Positions 23,191-31,756 of a DNA stretch of 64,000 nucleotides are shown in pieces (the first letter of the stretch is position 1; each line of letters opens with the position of its first letter). Origin of the DNA: Bacillus sp. BGMRC 2118 (GTDB taxonomy: Bacteria; Bacillota; Bacilli; Bacillales; SA4); contig VTTJ01000004.1 of the NCBI GenBank assembly GCA_008364785.1, positions 1 through 64,000 on the forward strand, read 5' to 3'. The position numbers and the translations under genes were made by a program. Under the pieces are notes generated by a model. The model saw nothing but the letters and a program-made list of their open reading frames with translations. It was not told the origin of the DNA and searched no databases.

Positions 23191-23904
23191 CTATCGTTTC
23201 ATTCTAGATTGAAGTAATAGCGATGTAATCTGAAATCTCCAGATAATTTTCTCCTTTAACGATGAGGTATTTTCTACCGTTGTCACCGTCGATTCATGTC
23301 TTCGATAATAAACAAGACTTTCTGGAATGAGCATCGCTGACTTATCCATATCTGCCACTAATCCAATCCACATATCATGCATCGGTACATTTCGTGGAAT
23401 TGGCAGTACTTTTGACTTTAGTTCTTTACGAAATGACATTGCACAGCCAATGTAGCTGTTTTTAATAATGTTCTTAAGTACACCTGTACGACTTCCACGA
23501 TGCTGGTAGAATGATTCAATTGTCGGGTTTAAGTTTTGATCGACTACTGTTATATCCGACATAATCATATAAATCTCAGGATGCTTCTTATAATAAGACT
23601 TAACCGTTTCTACTTTCTCCGGTTTCCAAATATCATCCTGGTCACTTAAGAAGATTATTTCATTTTGGGTACGCTTTATCGCATTTTCGAAGTTTGAGGT
23701 TACCCCTTTTTCATCATTGAGGAAAAACTTCACTCGAGAGTCGTTTTTCGTATACTCTTGAATGATTTCGCCTGTACGATCCTTCGAGTGGTCATCTGAG
23801 ATAATTAGCTCATCCTCTGCATCTAACTGAGACAAAATACTATCTATTTGTTCCTTGATAAACTTCTCTCCATTATAAGTAGCCATTGCAACAGAAACAT
23901 TCAT
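23191..23904 (-). CDS. Glycosyltransferase family 2
   Basis: This cytoplasmic, membrane-peripheral GT-A enzyme of 237 residues probably adds one sugar to a lipid-linked oligosaccharide. The nucleotide-binding N-terminus reads SVAMATYNGEKFIKEQI, the first acidic motif is IISDDHSKD (about 35-42) and the metal-binding cluster is SDQDDIW (residues 87-93). RNVPMHDMWIGLVAD contains the catalytic-base region. The profile resembles rhamnosyltransferases (RgpF/WsaF neighbours), which would fit the dTDP-rhamnose genes nearby, but the donor cannot be read from the sequence. It starts 18 bases after the CgeB-like gene. Confidence 0.88.
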   Translation of the reverse strand: MNVSVAMATYNGEKFIKEQIDSILSQLDAEDELIISDDHSKDRTGEIIQEYTKNDSRVKFFLNDEKGVTSNFENAIKRTQNEIIFLSDQDDIWKPEKVETVKSYYKKHPEIYMIMSDITVVDQNLNPTIESFYQHRGSRTGVLKNIIKNSYIGCAMSFRKELKSKVLPIPRNVPMHDMWIGLVADMDKSAMLIPESLVYYRRHESTVTTVENTSSLKEKIIWRFQITSLLLQSRMKR

Positions 23905-23921
23905 GGTTTACCTCCGCTTTC

Positions 23922-24950
23922 TTACACAATGAAGTGGTGCCTGTCTTCCCCCGTTACACCAAGAACGTCCTTTACAAAGTACTCAATAGAGTATCTTTGT
24001 TTAATAGTTGGATCTACAGGTACGTATGGGGCTGTCATAAATTCATTGGGTACAACCACATTTTCCCGGTCAACAATACAAATATTGTTCGGGTGATAAA
24101 AATCATATTTTTCAATCTCTTTGTTGGTGGTGATCATTTTTTTATCAGCACCGAGCATCTCAATGGTTCTCATCGTCAGACCCGTTTGTTTCGGATGCTG
24201 AATATCCACCACAGCCTTTGACTGTTTTAGCTTAGCTGTTAATTCATCACTTGGCATACCTACATAAGAGAAATCAGATATAACACTACCCTCTAATTCA
24301 TTCGTTAACAGTTTACGCTGGTAATACATTAACTTACTCGGTATGTACATGAAGTAAAAGACAGATAGCTTATTTTTTTCAAATTGCTCTCTTACCTCTT
24401 TTAATATTCTATAACGGTCACTATGAACCGTGCCGACAAAGAATAAATCATAATGAAGCTCTGATTTTTCGTTTGCGATCACTTCATACTCTTTGTCATA
24501 AAATAGCGGTCTGAATGTCAGTCCAAACTGGTCACAGTCTTTGCGGTCAAACGAGAACACTTCATCAAAAAAGTCTAACTTCTCTAGTGTATTCACTTTG
24601 TTCGCAACAGAATCCCACAGCATTAATACCATTCTAGCATTTGGATTCAACTCTTTTACGTCCTTTAAAAAGGATTGAGGTGTTGCCTCTGCTTGACATA
24701 TAAAGATGTAATCATAGTTTTTATGTTTAATTTGATTCGAGATGTCTTCATAATGCTTGTTAATTTGCCCTGTCACAAAGTTTCGATTGATTCGAAGCAG
24801 TGCTTTTGACATCACTGTATTGGAAGGGCGCTCGTCGAAATAGTCAACTTTAGCGCCCATTGATTCCATTGCGTTCATTATTTTCTTATGATAATTAAAA
24901 AATAATGGACACAAAAATAAAACTTTTTTATCTTTTAACGTTGATTCCAT
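23922..24950 (-). CDS. CgeB-like glycosyltransferase
   Basis: This 342-residue protein resembles the CgeB/GT-B group of glycosyltransferases: an N-terminal half with KVLFLCPLFFNYHKKIM and FICQAEATPQSF, and a C-terminal half with DLFFVGTVHSDRYRILKE and the donor-site-like GLTMRTIEMLGADKKMIT. No signal peptide. Its ATG overlaps the stop of the epimerase gene (TAATG at 24950), so the two are translationally coupled. Members of this family add sugars to spore or cell-surface glycans. The acceptor here is unknown. Confidence 0.78.
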   Translation of the reverse strand: MESTLKDKKVLFLCPLFFNYHKKIMNAMESMGAKVDYFDERPSNTVMSKALLRINRNFVTGQINKHYEDISNQIKHKNYDYIFICQAEATPQSFLKDVKELNPNARMVLMLWDSVANKVNTLEKLDFFDEVFSFDRKDCDQFGLTFRPLFYDKEYEVIANEKSELHYDLFFVGTVHSDRYRILKEVREQFEKNKLSVFYFMYIPSKLMYYQRKLLTNELEGSVISDFSYVGMPSDELTAKLKQSKAVVDIQHPKQTGLTMRTIEMLGADKKMITTNKEIEKYDFYHPNNICIVDRENVVVPNEFMTAPYVPVDPTIKQRYSIEYFVKDVLGVTGEDRHHFIV

Positions 24951-26086
24951 TATTTATATAATCCTTTTTTCTTCATTTCTTCAATTGATTTTTGGTAATT
25001 ATCTTCTACCACTTCTTGTTCATTTACCCATGCCACGAATTTACTAATTCCTTGTTCAAAGCTAACCTTTGGTGTAAAGCCAAGCTTTTCTTGAATTTTC
25101 GTTAAGTCTGCATAGTTATGACGGATATCACCTAAACGGAAGTTACCGCTAATGTTAATCTCTGTATCTGAACCGTACTTTTCTTTTAACGTATGAGCCA
25201 CTTCTAATACATTCGTCATGACACCTGTTCCAACATTGAAGCTTTCGTAGTTCGCTTCGTCCTTTTCAATACCTAGTATCGTCGCGTCGACAACATCATC
25301 AATGTATACAAAGTCTCTTGATTCTTTGCCGTCTTCAAAAATATTAATGTTGTTACCGTTCTTAATAATTGTTGAGAAGATTGAAAGGATTCCTGTATAA
25401 GGATTTTTCAGTGATTGACCAGGACCGTAAACATTTTGATAACGGTATCCTACCACTGGAACTCCAATTGATTTACCAGCAACCATACACATATCTTCTT
25501 GCATCTGTTTTGTAATACCATAAATAGAAGTTGGGTGAATTTTTGTTTCCTCTGTTGTTGCCATTACTTCTACATCTCTGTTACAAATTGGACATTTTAC
25601 CTCAAAGTCTCCAGTAGCCATGTCTTCTTCTTTTCTAGCGATCGGGTAAACCGTACCATGTTCTGAACAGTGGTACATTCCTTCGCCATAGATGGCACGT
25701 GAAGCTGCAATGACAATCTTTTTCACTTGATGCTCTTCATTCGTTAAGATATGTAATAAGTTAGAAGTTCCTTTTACATTCACATCGATATACTTGTTGA
25801 TTTCATACATAGATTGGCCAGTTCCCGTTTCAGCTGCTAAATGAACGACCACATCTTGTCCTTTTAGTGCCTCTCTCCAGTCATCCATATTGACTACATC
25901 ACCTTGAATAAAGGTTACTTTATCTTTAATGTTTAAAAACAACTCTGATTTTGTACCATCTTCACCATGAATTTGTGGTGATAAATTATCTAAAACTGTC
26001 ACGTTGTTTCCTTTTTCTAAAAGCTTAAGTGCCAGGTTGCTTCCGATAAAACCGGCTCCTCCGGTAATTAAGATATTTTTTGACAT
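24950..26086 (-). CDS. NAD-dependent sugar-nucleotide epimerase with zinc-type insertion
   Basis: This extended short-chain dehydrogenase/reductase of 378 residues has the NAD-binding GGAGFIG at 9-15 and the catalytic Tyr189/Lys193 in YGITK. A cysteine-containing insertion (C140, C165, C168; CPIC) sits between them. The same insertion and the following PTSIYGITKQ are typical of dTDP-L-rhamnose 4-epimerases and related enzymes, so I infer conversion of dTDP-L-rhamnose to dTDP-6-deoxy-L-talose. The substrate would come from rfbA-D 10 kb away. UDP-sugar epimerase activity is the alternative. It is the first gene of a three-gene run with the CgeB-like and family 2 glycosyltransferases. Confidence 0.85.
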   Translation of the reverse strand: MSKNILITGGAGFIGSNLALKLLEKGNNVTVLDNLSPQIHGEDGTKSELFLNIKDKVTFIQGDVVNMDDWREALKGQDVVVHLAAETGTGQSMYEINKYIDVNVKGTSNLLHILTNEEHQVKKIVIAASRAIYGEGMYHCSEHGTVYPIARKEEDMATGDFEVKCPICNRDVEVMATTEETKIHPTSIYGITKQMQEDMCMVAGKSIGVPVVGYRYQNVYGPGQSLKNPYTGILSIFSTIIKNGNNINIFEDGKESRDFVYIDDVVDATILGIEKDEANYESFNVGTGVMTNVLEVAHTLKEKYGSDTEINISGNFRLGDIRHNYADLTKIQEKLGFTPKVSFEQGISKFVAWVNEQEVVEDNYQKSIEEMKKKGLYK

Positions 26087-26263
26087 GTGTGTTCGTTCCC
26101 TTCTTTTCTATAATAAGATCCCAGGCAGCTGGTGCTTGTGAATCCAATCGAAATCTGTCGGATAATAGAAATTTACACCCTATTATACAATAATACGTTT
26201 GTAAAGTTCAATCTTAGTCCCAAACGTTGGAAGATGCACTTTCAGCTTCCAATATTAGTAAAA

Positions 26264-27000
26264 TTTCTAATGCTATTGATGTTTTGGCCAATATTTTGGG
26301 GAGTTTGGCTAATATCTAGCCAAGTTCATCTAATATAATGTACGGTTAGCTAATTTTGAGGTCATTTTGGCTAAAACACTATTCAAAATGGCTCATTCTG
26401 GACTATTTTACTAATCGTTAATATCTAGGCAGTAGGCGTGGCTTGAGTGACCTTCCCACTCCCATTATTAGGAAATTTTCTAATGTATTTAGTGTTTTGG
26501 CCAATATTTTGGGGAATGTGGCTAATATCGGGGCCAGTTCATCTAATATAATGTAAGGTTTGGCTAATTTCGAGGTCATTTTGGCTAATATCCTTTGGTA
26601 GAATGCGCTGCTTGAGCGATCACTTTATTATCCAGTATAAGTAAATTTTCTAATGTATTTAGTGTTTCGGCTAATATTTTGGGGAGTTCGGCTAATATCT
26701 AGCCAAGTTCGTCTAATTTAATGTACAGTTTAGCTAATGTTGAGGTCATTTTGGCTAATACATTATTCAAAATGGCTCATTCTGGACTATTTTGAATAAT
26801 AGTTAATATCTAGGCAGTAGGCGTGGCTTGAGTGACCTTCTCACTCCCATTATTAGGAAATTTTCTAATATATTTGGTGTTTTGGCCAATATCTTGAGGA
26901 ATGCAGCTAATCTTTGGGCCAGTTTGGCTAATATAATGTAAAATTCGGCTAATATTGAGGTCATACTGGCTAATATCATTTGGTGGAGTGCGCTGCTTGG
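26264..27000. repeat. 21-bp-phased octamer array A (reverse orientation), two higher-order units
   Basis: The stretch is non-coding. Octamers close to TGGCTAAT end a 21-base step, for example starting at 26264, 26285, 26306, 26327, 26347, 26368 and 26389, then 26477, 26498, 26519, 26540, 26561 and 26582. The series resumes at 26647, 26668, 26689, 26710, 26731, 26752 and 26773. Blocks with different linkers alternate, and the pair repeats with a period of about 384 bases (compare 26384 and 26768). The octamer is the complement of the ATTRGCCA units of the arrays at 42969-44035, 45105-45217 and 62995-63107. Confidence 0.85.
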
Positions 27001-27050
27001 CTATTCTGATAAAGCAAATCCACTATATTGCCTGGGGCTTTACTGAAAAT

Positions 27051-27080
27051 AAAAAAGGATGTCCTTTCAAGGACATCCTT
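27051..27080 (-). terminator. Rho-independent terminator of the M14 peptidase gene
   Basis: AAGGATGTCC pairs with GGACATCCTT around TTTCAA-type loop sequence, followed on the minus strand by six T. Confidence 0.85.
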
Positions 27081-27086
27081 CAGTGT

Positions 27087-28790
27087 TTATCTTTTCGAAG
27101 CTTCATCTGCAAGCCATAATCCTGCTTTTTTGTTTTGATTCCAGATTGTATCAAAATTAGCAATTGGCACTGGTTGTCCTCCAGTGTATGGAGATACTTC
27201 AGGAGTAAAGGCAGGTAAGCCTGTTTCTTGAATGAACCAGTCCTTGTATCCACCACCACTAATGTTTGTAGTTGGTTGGACAAGAGAGTAACCTGTCATA
27301 TTACCATACTGAACAGCAAGGCTATAATCTCTGTTGTAGTTTGCACCCGTTTGTTTGTAATACCAGTATAAGATCTCACCAGAAGAATGATAGGAAACGG
27401 TTGTTTTGAACGAATGCTTCTTAGTGAAATTATACAATGCAATAACTTCTGGTTCAGATAATGGACTGTATCCTTTAAAATTCATAGGAGACGGGTGACC
27501 TGTATCGTTTACGATCGAATTCCAGTCTGCAGGGTACTGTCTGTTCAAATCGACACCACGTATATTTGCTTTCCATGACGAGAAGTCTGCACTGTTCCCA
27601 TTTAATAGCATCACATAGGCCGGGTTCTTCGCACTAGTGGCACCTTTTTGTACAAGTGTTACTCCGTCTGGATTAACCATCGGGACGAACCAAATGGAAC
27701 TGTTGTTTAAGATATGTGTCGTATTATATCCTGCAAAACTAACACCATCTGCATAAGATGACGCATATTGGTCCATCATTTCCATAAGAAGATTTGTTGT
27801 AATATGCTCCCGTGCATGATGCGACCCATTAAAAAATACTTCAGAAGACCCTTTTCCAAGTCGTACAGCCGTAATACTTCGACCATCTACCGATTGACCA
27901 ATTACTTCTGTATGAACAAAGTCAGGGTACGTACTTTTTAGACGACTAATATCGTACATCATTTGGTCATACGTATAAGTTTTTCTTGGGTTCACAATAT
28001 CAGGAATCCAGGCACCGCTAACACCTACACGATCCGCACCAATGGTTGTGTTTTGTGCTAATAAACCGCTGCTGTATGCATAGTACCAACGATAATTACT
28101 ATGTTGAAACCAACCGGTTTTCATCATCCCACTGACTGGATCTAAGTAATACCATTTTTTATTATGGTCTTGAAGCCAGCCTGTTTTCATCTCACCATTT
28201 TTCAATAAATAATACCATTTGTTTCCTATTTGTAACCAACCTGTCTTCATAACTCCCGAAGCATCCAGATAAAACCACTTTTGGTTGTCTAGGACCCACC
28301 CGGTTGCCATTTCTCCAGTTTGGTTCATGTAATACCATTTACTGTTGTAATAAATCCAGCCTGTATGCATGACACCGTCTTGATTGAGGTAATACCATTT
28401 GCCACGATCAAGAATCCAACCCTTTGACAGTTGCTTCGTATCTGGATGGATGTAATACCAGTTACCGTCTAAAAATAACCAGCCTTGTTGTCTAATCCCA
28501 GTTTCAGCATCTAAATAATAACTGTGCTCCCCGATGGTTAACCAACCGTGCTGTCTCACTCCTGTTTGTGGGTGAAAGTAATACGAGTTGCCATCAATTT
28601 CATACCATCCTGTTTGCATCTCACCGAGTTCATTATAGTAATACCATGAACCCTCCACCGTAACCCAACCTGTTTGGACCGTACTTTCGGTCTCTGCTGG
28701 TGGCGTAGTTGGTGTATTGGTTTCAGCATAAGATGTAATCGGTTGTATGAGCATCCCAGTTACTAGAATCGGTATTAATCTATTTTTCAT
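27087..28790 (-). CDS. Secreted M14 zinc carboxypeptidase with choline-binding-type repeats
   Basis: This 567-residue secreted enzyme probably trims peptidoglycan stem peptides. Signal peptide 1-22 (ending SYAE). About ten ~20-residue aromatic repeats of the GW...WYYL...G.M.T type span residues 41-245; this is the choline-binding fold (PF01473-like). The M14 domain covers about 268-562: HHARE with metal ligands His325/Glu328, NPDG at 373-376, DLNR at 414-417, the third ligand His468 and catalytic Glu531 in FTPEVSP. The closest known activity is gamma-D-glutamyl-diaminopimelate peptidase. It shares its repeat type with five other genes in this window. ATG at 28790. Confidence 0.92.
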   Translation of the reverse strand: MKNRLIPILVTGMLIQPITSYAETNTPTTPPAETESTVQTGWVTVEGSWYYYNELGEMQTGWYEIDGNSYYFHPQTGVRQHGWLTIGEHSYYLDAETGIRQQGWLFLDGNWYYIHPDTKQLSKGWILDRGKWYYLNQDGVMHTGWIYYNSKWYYMNQTGEMATGWVLDNQKWFYLDASGVMKTGWLQIGNKWYYLLKNGEMKTGWLQDHNKKWYYLDPVSGMMKTGWFQHSNYRWYYAYSSGLLAQNTTIGADRVGVSGAWIPDIVNPRKTYTYDQMMYDISRLKSTYPDFVHTEVIGQSVDGRSITAVRLGKGSSEVFFNGSHHAREHITTNLLMEMMDQYASSYADGVSFAGYNTTHILNNSSIWFVPMVNPDGVTLVQKGATSAKNPAYVMLLNGNSADFSSWKANIRGVDLNRQYPADWNSIVNDTGHPSPMNFKGYSPLSEPEVIALYNFTKKHSFKTTVSYHSSGEILYWYYKQTGANYNRDYSLAVQYGNMTGYSLVQPTTNISGGGYKDWFIQETGLPAFTPEVSPYTGGQPVPIANFDTIWNQNKKAGLWLADEASKR

Positions 28791-28922
28791 TTAGTAGATT
28801 CTCCTCTATTAAAATAGTCACAAATAGAATTATACCAATTAATCTACGAAATTCTACAGATTTAGACAATTATCATTCTAGTAAATACTAGTAACAAAAG
28901 CTCATATTTTTTCTAGTAAACT

Positions 28923-28951
28923 AAAAAAAGACAACCCCAGATTAGGGGTTG
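28923..28951 (-). terminator. Rho-independent terminator of the glucosaminidase gene
   Basis: CAACCCC pairs with GGGGTTG around an AGATTA-type loop, followed on the minus strand by seven T. Confidence 0.9.
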
Positions 28952-28961
28952 CTTATTTTCG

Positions 28962-31529
28962 TTATTTATAAACAGGAATATCAAAGTAAAGCGTATAGTT
29001 GTTAATAAGAGCATACAGTTTACGAATACTTCCAACTTGCTTATACGTCCATCCTACATCAGAGGCGTATTGATGTGTAGCAGGGCTTCCAGGATTCCAA
29101 CGCATTTTGTATAGAGTGTCCTGCTTATTTTTCTCGCTGTTGATATAGTTCTTTCCGATAAATTCTGCACCACCGATAATGGCAGCTTCAGGTGTGAACC
29201 ACTTCATCTTATACGCATACTCAGAACCACATGTTAATGGACAACTGTCCTTCGCATTAATACCATACATGTTATACACAGTTCGCGGCTCGACAGGGAC
29301 ACCATCTACCGTACTCACAAGAACTCCTGTTGCTAGTTTGGAAGTTCCATGTCCTGTTTCAAGTAAGGCATGAGATAGCAGATAAATCTCATTTATATTA
29401 TATTGCAAGCTTGCATCGACAAAGGATTGCCCTTTGCCTTCAAGAACACCTTTACCTTTTAAAATCTTCTCATTAAGCTCTGTAGCTGATACTCCTGCAC
29501 TTTTAGATAACACTAAGAATTGGTAGTAATTATCACTGTCAGGGCTAACTGACGCAGGATTTACATATGCAGCCACATCTTCTGGTTTCGCATTTCTCCA
29601 TTCACTGTACTTAATTTCGTACCATTTAGATCCATCTGCAGCTGTAACAGCGGCTATAATTTGCACGTATGTTTCCTTTTGTACACCATTTACAGTCGTA
29701 TACATATTATAACTTCCAAAGATCCATGAATCAGTCGACATCCCAGCTCGAATCCTCAGTCCATTTGTGGTAGGTACTCCTCCCTCAGTTGGCTTGTTAG
29801 GATCATACAGTCGAACGAAGTCTGCACTTACATATGCTTTATCATTACGATATTTATCTGTCTGAGGAGCTACTGTCATTTGCTTATCAATCATATCTTG
29901 AAGAGTATAGTCATACTTTGTATACGTAATTACCGGACCCGTATTCCAAATGCCGCTATCATAGAAATGATGCTTCTTTCCATCAATGATAATTTCGCCA
30001 ACGGCCATTTTTCCATCGCTTTGCAGATAGTACCAATGTTCTCCAGACTTTAACCAGCCTGTAAACATCTCACCATTGACCGCAAAGAAATACCAATATC
30101 CTCCGTCAAGTAGCCAGCCTGTTTTCATCACGCCAGTTGAATCAAGATAAAACCATTTATTATTATCTAGCAACCAGCCTTTATATAAATTGTCATTATC
30201 TGTGAGATAATACCATTTATTATTATCCACGATCCAACCTTTTGTCATATAACCATTTGAATTAAAATAGTACGTCTTATCAGATAGTGTAAGCCATCCT
30301 TTTTTCATCGTTCCATCTTCATTTAAATAGAAGCGGTTGGAATCTACCGATAACCACCCTTTTTGCATTGTTCCTTCTTCATTAAAGAAGTATCGATTAC
30401 CTTCAATTTCTTGCCAGCCTTTTGTCATTTCTCCTGTGCTCATATGAAGATAATACTTTTCTCCGTCAACCGTTAACCATCCTTTTTGCAAGAGACCTTC
30501 TTCATTAAAGTAAAATCTCTTTTGGTTATCCAGTAACCATCCTTTGTATAATTGTCCGTTTTCCATCAAATAATACTGCTGAGTACCATCTTGAATCCAG
30601 CCTGTTTTTTTAGCACCATTTTGATCAAAATAGTAAAGAACTTCATCTTCTGTATACCAGCCTGTCATCATGACACCATCTAGCCCTAGATTATAGGTCT
30701 TTCCAGCATCATCAAGCCATCCGGTTTTCATGACGCCATCTTGATCAAAGAAATAACGTTTAGCACCGTCCTGGTACCAGCCTTTCACCATTGCACCGTC
30801 AGAACCGAACATGAATTTCTTATTATCTAATGTAATCCAGCCCTTTTGCATGACTCCATCAGCATTGAAATAATAATACTGATTATTTATGAGGTAGAGT
30901 CCAACAACCTTTTCTCCAGCTTCATTATAATAATAAGATTGACCATTTTGAGTAAACCAACCCGCAGTTGTTCCAACGAGGGACCCGGACTGTGAAAATT
31001 TATATGGCTTACCATCAATTACTTGCTCACCCGTTACCATTGCTCCGCCTGAGTTCAGATAGTATTTTTGCCCTCCGTTTTCAAGCCAGCCTGTTTGCAT
31101 CTCACCGGATGTATTCATGTAATACCAGTAGTTCTTTATAAACTGCCAGCCTTTTGTCATGGCTCCACTTGCATTCATGTAATACCATTTTCCGTTCGTT
31201 AAGACCCAGCCAGTTGCCATGTCTCCACCAGCATTCAAGTAATAACGCTTTGCACCGTCTTGAATCCAGCCGGTTTTCATTGCACCTGACTTATCTAAGT
31301 AGTACCATTTACCCCCATAGGATAACCAGCCAGTCACCATCGCGCCTGAGCTACCAAGGTAATACCATGTACTGTTTTCTAACACCCAGCCTTTGTAATG
31401 GGTACCGTTCGCGCTAACATAGTACCAATTATTACTCTTGTACTGCCACTTATAGCCTCCAGCAGCCTCAGCGTTAGACGAAAAAAGTAGTGATAATCCT
31501 ACTAATAGATAGATTACTAGTTTCTTCAA
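28962..31529 (-). CDS. Secreted glucosaminidase with about 25 choline-binding-type repeats
   Basis: This 855-residue wall hydrolase. The signal peptide (about 1-22, ending AEA) is followed by roughly 25 GW/WYYL repeats (24-540). A linker with an SH3-like segment (TTNGLRIRAGMSTDSWIFGS near 597) comes next. The C-terminal LytD/FlgJ-type N-acetylglucosaminidase domain (about 690-850) has catalytic Glu724 in HALLETGHG and the YNMYGI motif at 752-757. It would cut GlcNAc-MurNAc bonds during growth or separation. Start is TTG at 31529 with GGGAGG upstream, giving MKKLVIYLLVG. It shares a divergent promoter region with the repeat protein at 31757. In pneumococcus the analogous choline-binding glucosaminidase is LytB. 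Confidence 0.92.
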   Translation of the reverse strand: MKKLVIYLLVGLSLLFSSNAEAAGGYKWQYKSNNWYYVSANGTHYKGWVLENSTWYYLGSSGAMVTGWLSYGGKWYYLDKSGAMKTGWIQDGAKRYYLNAGGDMATGWVLTNGKWYYMNASGAMTKGWQFIKNYWYYMNTSGEMQTGWLENGGQKYYLNSGGAMVTGEQVIDGKPYKFSQSGSLVGTTAGWFTQNGQSYYYNEAGEKVVGLYLINNQYYYFNADGVMQKGWITLDNKKFMFGSDGAMVKGWYQDGAKRYFFDQDGVMKTGWLDDAGKTYNLGLDGVMMTGWYTEDEVLYYFDQNGAKKTGWIQDGTQQYYLMENGQLYKGWLLDNQKRFYFNEEGLLQKGWLTVDGEKYYLHMSTGEMTKGWQEIEGNRYFFNEEGTMQKGWLSVDSNRFYLNEDGTMKKGWLTLSDKTYYFNSNGYMTKGWIVDNNKWYYLTDNDNLYKGWLLDNNKWFYLDSTGVMKTGWLLDGGYWYFFAVNGEMFTGWLKSGEHWYYLQSDGKMAVGEIIIDGKKHHFYDSGIWNTGPVITYTKYDYTLQDMIDKQMTVAPQTDKYRNDKAYVSADFVRLYDPNKPTEGGVPTTNGLRIRAGMSTDSWIFGSYNMYTTVNGVQKETYVQIIAAVTAADGSKWYEIKYSEWRNAKPEDVAAYVNPASVSPDSDNYYQFLVLSKSAGVSATELNEKILKGKGVLEGKGQSFVDASLQYNINEIYLLSHALLETGHGTSKLATGVLVSTVDGVPVEPRTVYNMYGINAKDSCPLTCGSEYAYKMKWFTPEAAIIGGAEFIGKNYINSEKNKQDTLYKMRWNPGSPATHQYASDVGWTYKQVGSIRKLYALINNYTLYFDIPVYK

Positions 31530-31756
31530 AGCTCAACCTCCCAAACTACTGTATTATTCATCCAGACTGTCACTTCATGCTGTAATATTATAATCTATTA
31601 TGTCTAACTTTGTAATAGATTGTAAATAGGAAATAAATACTTATAGAGATTCTTATTATTTTTTCCAAATTATACCCCAAAATCTGACAAAATATTGATT
31701 GATATAGTAGATTTATACTGATAAGATATTACTATATTAAAATAGGAGGTTAAGAA

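Noticed and set aside
23922..26086. Horizontally acquired island for the polysaccharide genes
   Set aside because: Codon usage and base composition by eye do not differ clearly from the neighbours and no integrase, tRNA or flanking repeats were found.
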